Positions 7,253-12,402 of a stretch of 12,402 nucleotides of DNA are shown here, piece after piece. The stretch spans positions 1 through 12,402 of the forward strand of contig DAOVQG010000122.1 in assembly GCA_030628805.1 (NCBI GenBank). The letters are read 5' to 3'. The notes under the pieces were generated by a model, which did no database searches, was not told the origin of the DNA, and saw only the letters and a list, made by a program, of their open reading frames with translations. The position numbers and the translations under genes are program-made. The DNA comes from JAGMDK01 sp023128695 (GTDB taxonomy: Bacteria > Planctomycetota > Phycisphaerae > UBA1845 > Fen-1342). Every line of letters begins with the position of its first letter. Within the stretch, counting starts at the first letter, position 1.

Positions 7253-9475
7253 TCACGCTCCCATGGCCTCCCGGTTTTCAGCTTTCACCCCGTCTGTTTC
7301 TCTCAGCAACTCATTGTTCCCGCCCGGGAACGAGCCGTCGGCCTCCGCCACGGAGAGCGGCCGGCCGTCCATGTTCCGCGGCACTTTCACACCGAACATC
7401 TCCAGCACCGTCGGGCCGAGGTCGGAGATGTGCGGCCTCTCCTCCACGATCTTGCGATTGCAGAACAGCACTCCGGGCACCAGCTTCGGGTCGATACAAT
7501 GATCGCCGCTCCAGGCCTTTACGTTGTCATGGAAGAGCCGCTCGGTCAGTTGCCCGACCGCCGCCTCCCAGGATACCCGGTACCCGTCGTTGTACCCGAT
7601 GATCAGGTCGGGGGCTTCGCTCTTGTACGGCCCGCGATAAATCTTGTTCGCGTCGTACACGTGGTTAATCGCCACTTCGCCGGCTTCCTCGTCCACCAGC
7701 CCGTTCAGCTTGGCGGCGAACTCTTCACGTAGAGCGGGCGCGTCCTCCGGCTCCACAATCCCTTGGGCCTCGCGGCCGCGAATATTCAGCCATAGCCCGG
7801 CCAAGCCCACGCAATACGCCTTCGTTCGTGACCAATCGACACCCGCCAGGTATTTCTTTCCGCGGCCGTCCGGCTTGAGCTTCAGATAGCCGTTTTCCTC
7901 GAGCCAGCGGTTCGGATCGAACCCGCGCCGGAACGAGGCGCAGCCGTGATCGGAAATGACCATGAACACCGTGTCATCGTCGTCACACTTGGCCAGGGCG
8001 TCGCCGACGAGCTGATCCATCCGCAGATACATCTCCTCGATCGCGTTGCGATGTTCGCGACCGCCCTGACCGCCGTGGGCCGGGTGCCGCGGGTCAATGT
8101 ACCGCCAAAACATGTGGTGCACGCGGTCCGGCCCGTCGACCACGCAAACGCAAAAGCCCTGTCGCACCTTCTCGAGCGCGTCGAAGAACATCTCGATCCG
8201 TTCGTCGTCCACCTCGTTGCACTGGTGCAGGAACGTCTCGTCGTCGAGGATCTTCGCGTTCAGACCCCAGGTATCCTCCGCCAATCCCATCGTGGCGTAC
8301 GGCCCGAGCAGCTTGGCAAGATACGTGGCGTAGATCGAGGGATGCGAGATCGCCAGCGCCGGACTGCCCGGATCGAGCTGGATCGGCGTGACGTAGAGCT
8401 TGAAGTCCGGCTCGGTTTCGAGCAGCAGGAACTCGCAGATACCCTTGACCTTGATGCCCAGGCCGGCCTTGAACTTCACCTTGACCCACGGGGTGTACTC
8501 GCCGCGGGTCAGTTTGATCGTTTCGCCAGAGACTTTCAGCGTCGCCGTGTCGGGCCCGGTGATGCGGACCTCGAACGGGCAGTGCATCGTGCCGCCGTCC
8601 TTGACGACCGTGTTCTCGGGGCCGACCAGGTGCGAGCGGATTACGTTCCCGTCACGCTCGACGCGTATCTGCTCGCCGCCGATGTGCTCCTCCGCGGCCT
8701 CGCCGTTTGTCGAATAGTATGAGAACGTGCCCTGGCTGCCGCGCAGGTCCGGCACACACATGGCCGACAGCAGCACCCCGCGGAACTTCTCCGGCGGAAA
8801 CGTGATCGGCATACGGATAATGTTGCTGAAGATGCCGTGCTCGCCGAGGGTGTTCCAGAACGGTTTGCCTTTGCGGAGTTGGCGGATGTCAGGCTTGCCG
8901 AGCGGGATGCGATATTTGCCGATATTGAGAGTTTTCCGTGGAGGCCCGATGTACGCCGAGGATAGCACGGGAAGGTAGCTTTTTTTGTCCCGCGTGAGGA
9001 AATCAAAGACGTTGTGCTTGCCGGGGTTGCAGCCGGTCAGAAACGACGACCAGGCCACGGGGGTCAGGGCCGGCGCGGTCGTGCCGAGCTTCCGATAAAC
9101 CCCTAGCTCTCGCAGGCGGGCGAAGTTTGGAAGCTTCCCCTCGTCCATATAACGCTCGACCAGCGTGGTTTCCAGCCCGTCGAGCCCGAGTACGACGAAA
9201 CGTTTGACCCGCGCCTGCGCGTGCGCCCGGCGTTGGCGAACCGCACGAATCAACCAGCGGAAAGGCCATAACAGCAGCGCCCCCAGCGCGGAAAAGAAGG
9301 CGATGAAAACCGTAACGAGCGTCGTCCCGATCGCAAAGCCGGCCCCTGGTCCGATATATGCCAGCGCGGGATCGGCCGCGATCAGCAGGAACAGACCCGC
9401 CCCGGCCGGCCATTTCCATCGTCCCCTACTGCATCGTGCCGCTCCGCTCTCCTGCGTCCGCGACCTCCTACTCAA
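7253..9475 (-). CDS. Membrane-anchored alkaline-phosphatase-superfamily protein (type I phosphodiesterase-like)
   Basis: With the start chosen here this is a 740-aa protein. A hydrophobic segment ending in ADPALA (about 26-39) is followed by YIGPGAG and a second hydrophobic segment (about 45-71). Then comes a strongly basic stretch (RWLIRAVRQRR) and the catalytic domain. Metal and nucleophile positions are GLDGLE (D99), T138 in ALTPVAWSSFLTG, DGPDRVHH, ISDHGC and GDHC. The region FFDALEKVRQGFCVCVVDGPD and the C-terminal LGPTVLEMFGVKVPRNMDGR match the downstream paralog, so the pair arose by duplication. The frame is open to a TTG at 9595 and an ATG at 9586, but neither has a ribosome binding site and the extra residues look non-globular. 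The TTG at 9475 follows GGAGGAG by 7 nt. The stop nearly abuts the paralog's start. The substrate is unknown. Confidence 0.85.
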   Translation of the reverse strand: MSRRSRTQESGAARCSRGRWKWPAGAGLFLLIAADPALAYIGPGAGFAIGTTLVTVFIAFFSALGALLLWPFRWLIRAVRQRRAHAQARVKRFVVLGLDGLETTLVERYMDEGKLPNFARLRELGVYRKLGTTAPALTPVAWSSFLTGCNPGKHNVFDFLTRDKKSYLPVLSSAYIGPPRKTLNIGKYRIPLGKPDIRQLRKGKPFWNTLGEHGIFSNIIRMPITFPPEKFRGVLLSAMCVPDLRGSQGTFSYYSTNGEAAEEHIGGEQIRVERDGNVIRSHLVGPENTVVKDGGTMHCPFEVRITGPDTATLKVSGETIKLTRGEYTPWVKVKFKAGLGIKVKGICEFLLLETEPDFKLYVTPIQLDPGSPALAISHPSIYATYLAKLLGPYATMGLAEDTWGLNAKILDDETFLHQCNEVDDERIEMFFDALEKVRQGFCVCVVDGPDRVHHMFWRYIDPRHPAHGGQGGREHRNAIEEMYLRMDQLVGDALAKCDDDDTVFMVISDHGCASFRRGFDPNRWLEENGYLKLKPDGRGKKYLAGVDWSRTKAYCVGLAGLWLNIRGREAQGIVEPEDAPALREEFAAKLNGLVDEEAGEVAINHVYDANKIYRGPYKSEAPDLIIGYNDGYRVSWEAAVGQLTERLFHDNVKAWSGDHCIDPKLVPGVLFCNRKIVEERPHISDLGPTVLEMFGVKVPRNMDGRPLSVAEADGSFPGGNNELLRETDGVKAENREAMGA

Positions 9476-9482
9476 AGGACCG

Positions 9483-9489
9483 CTCCTCC
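9483..9489 (-). promoter_or_regulatory. Strong Shine-Dalgarno pointing to a TTG start
   Basis: On the minus strand GGAGGAG is followed by 7 nt and an in-frame TTG at 9475. This is the best ribosome binding site in the upstream part of this open frame and puts the signal-like segment at a normal distance from the N-terminus. Confidence 0.55.
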
Positions 9490-9566
9490 ACGCCTGAACC
9501 TGTGGTAATAATCGTCCTGGTGAGGGTCGCCGGTAAGCGTCTTCACCATTAGATGCCGGATTATTG

Positions 9567-9595
9567 ATCCTATCGGGCGACAGCATACAAATCAA
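9567..9595 (-). promoter_or_regulatory. Candidate promoter for the phosphodiesterase cluster
   Basis: On the minus strand TTGATT (9595-9590) and TAGGAT (9572-9567) are separated by 17 bp; each matches the sigma-70-type consensus at four of six positions. Transcription would start near 9560, leaving a leader of about 85 nt before the TTG start at 9475 and excluding the alternative ATG at 9586. Weak matches of this quality occur by chance. Confidence 0.3.
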
Positions 9596-9647
9596 GAAAA
9601 GTCCTATTTGACGACGTGTGTGCGACCTTGTGCCTGCCGCCCGGTGC

Positions 9648-9676
9648 TTGGGCAGGACATCCAGCCACGATATAGT
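9648..9676 (+). promoter_or_regulatory. Candidate lysS promoter giving an almost leaderless mRNA
   Basis: TTGGGC (9648-9653) and TATAGT (9671-9676) are 17 bp apart. The -10 box ends 9 nt before the ATG at 9686, so transcription would start about three bases upstream of the start codon. No Shine-Dalgarno precedes the ATG, which agrees with leaderless translation. Confidence 0.4.
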
Positions 9677-9685
9677 ACCCTGCCT

Positions 9686-11212
9686 ATGAGCGACCAGATA
9701 ACAGACCGACGTGCGAAGCTAAAGAAGATCATCGACTTGGATGTGGACCCGTTCGGCGAGCGCTACCCGGGCGTGACCGCGAATGCCGACATCCGGACCG
9801 CCGCCGAGACGCTGAAGATCGAGGCCGGGCAGATTCTGGAAGGTGACAAAGCCGTTTTCAAGGCCGCCGGGCGGATCGTGCTGCACCGCGACATCGGCAG
9901 CCTGATCTTCATGACCGTCCGCGACTGGACCGGCGACCTCCAGTTCGGGCTGAGCAAGAAGATGGTCAAGGAGCACTGGAAGGTCGCCAAGCTGCTCGAC
10001 CTGGGCGATATCGTCGGCGTCGAGGGGCGCCTCGGTCGGACCAAGACCGGCGAGCTGACCCTCTGGGCGACCGATTTCCGGCTGCTGAGCAAGGCCCTGC
10101 GGCCGCCGCCGGAGAAATGGCACGGATTGGCCGACATCGAGATTCGGTATCGCAAGCGGCACGTCGACCTGTACAGCAACCCCGCCTCGCTGCGGGTGTT
10201 CGTGCAGCGGGCCCGGATCATCGACTACACCCGCGACGTGCTCCGCCGACGGGGGTTCATCGAGGTCGAGACGCCGGTGTTGCAGCCGATCTACGGCGGG
10301 GCGGCGGCGCGGCCGTTTTTGACGCATCACAACACGCTCGACCGGGACCTGTACCTGCGGATTTCGCCGGAGTTGTATTTGAAGCGCTGCCTGGTCGGCG
10401 GGCTGGAACGGGTGTACGAGATGGCGCGGTGCTTTCGCAACGAAGGCATCAGCCCGCGCCACAACCCCGAATTTACCATGCTCGAGCTGTACCAGGCTTA
10501 CGGCGATTACCACGACATGATGGAGATCACCGAGGAGATCATCGGCGGGGCCGCCCGCGACGTGATCGGTGCAACGAAGATCAAAATCGGCGAGCACGAG
10601 ATCGACTACACGCTGCCGTGGCCGCGGCGGAAATATGCCGATCTGTTCGCCGAGTACGTGGGGTTCCCGTGGGACGATGTCGCGCAAGTTCGCGCGCGGG
10701 CCCGCGAACTGAAGATCGAAGAGCCGAAGCTGGACGACGCGGTAGTGGTGAACGCGCTCTTCGAGCATTACGTGGAGCCGCACCTGATCAATCCGACGTT
10801 CGTGCTGGATTACCCGGCCCCGCTGTGTCCGCTGACGAAGCGCGACCCGAACGACCCGGATGTAGCCTTGCGATTCGAAATCTTCATCAACCGAATGGAG
10901 CTCGGCAACGCCTACAGCGAGTTGAACGACCCTGACCAGCAGCGGGAAACGCTCAGCCGGCAGCTTCGCGGCGAAGAAGAGGAAACGATGGCGGTGATGG
11001 ACGAGGATTTCGTCGCGGCCCTCGAATGCGGCATGCCCCCCGCCGGCGGATTGGGCATCGGCATAGACCGGTTGGTCATGCTCCTGACCCGCTCACCCAG
11101 CATCCGCGACGTGCTGCTGTTTCCGTTGCAGCGGGCGGAGCAACGCAACGGGAAGGACGAACCACGGGAGGGCGAGGCTCCTGCCGAGCCGGGAGGGCGA
11201 AGCTCCCGCTGA
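9686..11212 (+). CDS. lysS: Lysyl-tRNA synthetase, class II
   Basis: The 508-aa cytosolic enzyme charges tRNA-Lys. An N-terminal OB-fold anticodon-binding domain (GRIVLHRDIGSLIFMTVRD, about residues 65-85) is followed by the class II core. Motif 1 (GFIEVETPVLQP), the lysine-site block (HHNTLDRDLYLRISPELYLKR), motif 2 (YEMARCFRNEGISPRHNPEF, with R251) and motif 3 (GGLGIGIDRLVMLL, with R462) are all present. MELGNAYSELNDPDQQRE is characteristic of LysRS. The ATG at 9686 is preferred over the upstream extension to 9608, which lacks conserved sequence and contains the candidate promoter. The normal C-terminus ends near SIRDVLLFPLQR; the last ~15 residues (from about 494, including GEAPAEPGG) are encoded by invading REP-like repeats. 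It is divergent from the phosphodiesterase cluster. Confidence 0.96.
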   Translation: MSDQITDRRAKLKKIIDLDVDPFGERYPGVTANADIRTAAETLKIEAGQILEGDKAVFKAAGRIVLHRDIGSLIFMTVRDWTGDLQFGLSKKMVKEHWKVAKLLDLGDIVGVEGRLGRTKTGELTLWATDFRLLSKALRPPPEKWHGLADIEIRYRKRHVDLYSNPASLRVFVQRARIIDYTRDVLRRRGFIEVETPVLQPIYGGAAARPFLTHHNTLDRDLYLRISPELYLKRCLVGGLERVYEMARCFRNEGISPRHNPEFTMLELYQAYGDYHDMMEITEEIIGGAARDVIGATKIKIGEHEIDYTLPWPRRKYADLFAEYVGFPWDDVAQVRARARELKIEEPKLDDAVVVNALFEHYVEPHLINPTFVLDYPAPLCPLTKRDPNDPDVALRFEIFINRMELGNAYSELNDPDQQRETLSRQLRGEEEETMAVMDEDFVAALECGMPPAGGLGIGIDRLVMLLTRSPSIRDVLLFPLQRAEQRNGKDEPREGEAPAEPGGRSSR

Positions 11213-11295
11213 GCCGGGAGAGCGCGCGCCGGGAGGGCGAAGCTCCCGCTGAGCCGGGAGAGCGCGCGCCGGGAGGGCGAAGCTCCCGCCGAGCC
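11166..11295 (+). repeat. REP-like repeats, 25-nt units (left array, overlapping lysS 3' end)
   Basis: The unit is GGGAGGGCGAAGCTCCC followed by GCTGAGCC. Copies start at 11166 (variant), 11191, 11231 and 11271; the last three repeat with a 40-bp period because a 15-nt spacer rich in GCGC separates them. Each unit can form a 5-bp GGGAG/CTCCC hairpin, and CTCCCG pairs with the next CGGGAG to form another. The first copy and most of the second lie inside lysS and provide its stop codon. The array fills the gap between convergent lysS and the transposase gene and is inverted relative to the copies beyond that gene. Confidence 0.92.
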
Positions 11296-11826
11296 AGCGA
11301 ACTCACCATTCCAACTCAAACAACGTCCCTTGAAACGGCCAGTCCTCCGCCCTGGCGACCAATCCATGACGTACTGGATTGGCCGCCACATATTCCCACT
11401 TGGCGTTGTAGCTTTCCCCGCTTCGCAGCCGTCGATCCCAGTAGTCATCCTGCCAGCGGTGGTTTTTAACGCCATGAGCCTTGGTGAACTGTGACTTACA
11501 GTATTTCACCCAATTACGTAGCGGCAGTTCCGGCAAGTCCGGTGCAGCGAACAGGTGCAGATGGTCAGGCATCAGCATATAGTAGCCGACGCGCCAGGCG
11601 GTCGCGGCGGACCAGACTGAACGGAGTAACTCATGGTTCTCGTGCGTATCGAGCCACGGTTGTCGATTTTTTGTGCAGACTGTTACGAACACGATCGTCG
11701 GGCGTGTGGAGCGCACGATTACGCCGTGAACCGGACGGCGTCGAGAGGGTTGCGAGTCGTTGGCGGGTTTGTGGGATCGCATGGATTAATTGTCCGATCT
11801 CGGCTCAGCGGGAGCTTCGCCCTCCC
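11191..11826. mobile_element. REPtron-like module: RAYT gene bracketed by inverted REP-like repeats
   Basis: A tyrosine-transposase gene of the RAYT group is flanked on its 3' side by copies of a hairpin repeat in one orientation (11191-11295) and on its 5' side by an exact inverted copy (11802-11826). That is the arrangement described for REP/RAYT modules in gamma-proteobacteria. RAYTs are single-copy domesticated relatives of IS200/IS605 transposases that act on REP hairpins. Module limits are approximate, since more copies continue at 12203-12402. Confidence 0.6.
11303..11782 (-). CDS. REP-associated tyrosine transposase (RAYT, Y1/HUH family)
   Basis: The 159-aa protein belongs to the IS200-like transposase fold. 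It shows VFVTVCTKNR in the first strand, the HUH motif in MPDHLHLF (H74-x-H76), and the later block YWDRRLRSGESYNAKWEYVAANPVRHGLV. The tyrosine at 125 (SGESY) is the likely catalytic one, with Y131 as alternative. These enzymes nick and rejoin single-stranded DNA at hairpin repeats through a covalent phosphotyrosine link. Length and motifs are complete, so the gene looks functional. The ATG at 11782 is the only early start; no clear Shine-Dalgarno is seen. It converges on lysS with 90 bp between stops, filled with REP-like units. A flanking inverted copy lies 20 bp upstream of the start codon, so REP binding could also control expression. Confidence 0.88.
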   Translation of the reverse strand: MRSHKPANDSQPSRRRPVHGVIVRSTRPTIVFVTVCTKNRQPWLDTHENHELLRSVWSAATAWRVGYYMLMPDHLHLFAAPDLPELPLRNWVKYCKSQFTKAHGVKNHRWQDDYWDRRLRSGESYNAKWEYVAANPVRHGLVARAEDWPFQGTLFELEW

Positions 11827-11846
11827 GGCGCGTCCCCTCCCGGCTT
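11802..11846 (-). repeat. Inverted REP-like copy upstream of the RAYT gene
   Basis: Positions 11802-11826 are the exact reverse complement of the 25-nt unit seen at 11191. A second, partly decayed stretch follows (GGCGCG, then CCCCTCCCGGC), matching the inverted spacer and the beginning of another unit. The copy sits between the small hypothetical gene and the transposase start. Confidence 0.9.
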
Positions 11847-11855
11847 GGCTTATTC

Positions 11856-12041
11856 TCACAAATTCGCTTTTGCGGCTCGTTTCCGTCGATCAACCACCTT
11901 CTCCGGATGCTCGGCTTCCCGGCGCTGGATGGCTTCGGCGAGTTTCTGAAGGTTCTGACCACAGGCGACGTACAATCGACGTCGCCGGTCGCGAACCTCT
12001 TCGATGAGCGGGTCGCTGGGCGGGCCGGCTTGCTGCGTCAT
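11856..12041 (-). CDS. Small hypothetical protein (61 aa)
   Basis: The ATG at 12041 is preceded on the minus strand by GGAGG with 7-nt spacing, which decides it over the longer open frame reaching 12125. The protein starts MTQQAGPPSDPLIEEVRDRRRRL, is rich in charged residues, and is predicted largely helical (EEVRDRRRRLYVACGQNLQKLAEAIQRREAEHPEKVV), ending in a basic tail. Short proteins beginning with a DPx(I/V)xEVR block are common in planctomycete and cyanobacterial genomes as far as I recall, sometimes near toxin genes, but I know no established function. No toxin is adjacent here. It sits between two REP-like repeat copies, upstream of and in the same direction as the RAYT gene, so it may be cargo or an unrelated neighbour. 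Confidence 0.65.
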   Translation of the reverse strand: MTQQAGPPSDPLIEEVRDRRRRLYVACGQNLQKLAEAIQRREAEHPEKVVDRRKRAAKANL

Positions 12042-12202
12042 ACCACGTCCTCCAACCAAAGTATCTCCGGAGTCACGATCTGGGGCGTCAAGAGACCAGA
12101 CGATTCGGAACAGATGTTTCGACATATACGCTCGCGGGCATACTTGTATTGTACCTGAAATAGATGCGAGTTGCTCTCGAATGTCATTCGTGTCCCATGC
12201 AT

Positions 12203-12402
12203 CCCTCCCGGCTCAGCGGGAGCTTCGCCCTCCCATAGCTCAGCAGGAGCTTCGCCCTCCCATAGCTCAGCAGGAGCTTCGCCCTCCCATAGCTCAGCAG
12301 GAGCTTCGCCCTCCCATGGCTCAGCAGGAGCTTCGCCCTCCCATGGCTCAGCAGGAGCTTCGCCCTCCCATGGCTCAGCGGGAGCTTCGCCCTCCCATGG
12401 CT
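12203..12402 (-). repeat. REP-like tandem array, 27-bp period, running off the window
   Basis: Seven full units start at 12210, 12237, 12264, 12291, 12318, 12345 and 12372, with a partial end at 12203-12209 and another unit beginning at 12399. Each is the inverted 25-nt REP-like unit plus a 2-nt AT spacer. Outer units have GCGGGAGC and inner units GCAGGAGC; units 2-4 begin AGCTCAG and the others GGCTCAG, so neighbours are more alike than distant ones. The period is a multiple of three, and the minus strand encodes GEAPAEP-type nonapeptides. No gene is visible in the array itself. Confidence 0.95.

Noticed and set aside
9596..9685. Lysine riboswitch or T-box in front of lysS
   Set aside because: The upstream region is too short for either fold, no conserved core is seen, and the best promoter leaves almost no leader.
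9719..10783. 354-codon minus-strand open frame opposite lysS
   Set aside because: It lies wholly inside an unmistakable lysS and is a shadow of its codon bias.
12185..12196. 12-mer CATTCGTGTCCC shared with the long inverted repeat (4681-4692)
   Set aside because: Similarity does not continue on either side, so a decayed copy cannot be told from chance.
12203..12402. CRISPR array
   Set aside because: Units are separated by only 2 nt, with no unique spacers and no cas genes; it is a tandem REP-like array.

Overview
The window is GC-rich DNA (roughly 60-65 % G+C by eye) from a bacterium, most probably a member of the Planctomycetota or a relative in the PVC group. This placement is inferred from protein style (Tat-exported and membrane alkaline-phosphatase-superfamily enzymes, a YidC-like membrane protein, a RAYT-type transposase) and from the many short hairpin repeats between genes, some of which encode GEAPAEP-like protein tails. 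No rRNA or tRNA was seen, so the placement is not firm.

Layout. Left edge (1-290): possible 3' end of a + strand gene, then an array of 82-bp hairpin repeats. 288-3373: a divergent pair, a calcineurin-like metallophosphoesterase (-) and an alpha-glucan phosphorylase (+). 3373-3592: inverted arrays of a second repeat family between convergent genes. 3618-9475 (all -): read in transcription order, a membrane-anchored alkaline-phosphatase-superfamily protein, a second Tat-exported paralog (stop and start nearly abut), a 61-aa ribbon-helix-helix-like protein, and a YidC/Oxa1-like membrane protein. The last two are separated from the enzymes and from each other by further repeats, including a 40-nt-arm inverted repeat. 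9686-11212 (+): class II lysyl-tRNA synthetase, divergent from the phosphodiesterase cluster. 11166-12402: a REP/RAYT module, in which a REP-associated tyrosine transposase is bracketed by oppositely oriented copies of one ~25-nt hairpin repeat. A small hypothetical gene follows, then at least seven more copies at a 27-bp period running off the right edge.

How the genes may work together. The phosphorylase degrades storage glucan and lysS is housekeeping. The most coherent functional unit is the four-gene minus-strand cluster: two paralogous phospho-/sulfo-hydrolase-fold enzymes, apparently on opposite sides of the membrane, with a YidC-like protein and a small RHH-like protein. This suggests an uncharacterised envelope system, but the substrate cannot be read from the sequence.

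The second theme is repeats. Each of the convergent gene ends in the window is filled with a different hairpin family, while the two divergent promoter regions contain none. The RAYT gene offers a mechanism for the rightmost family.
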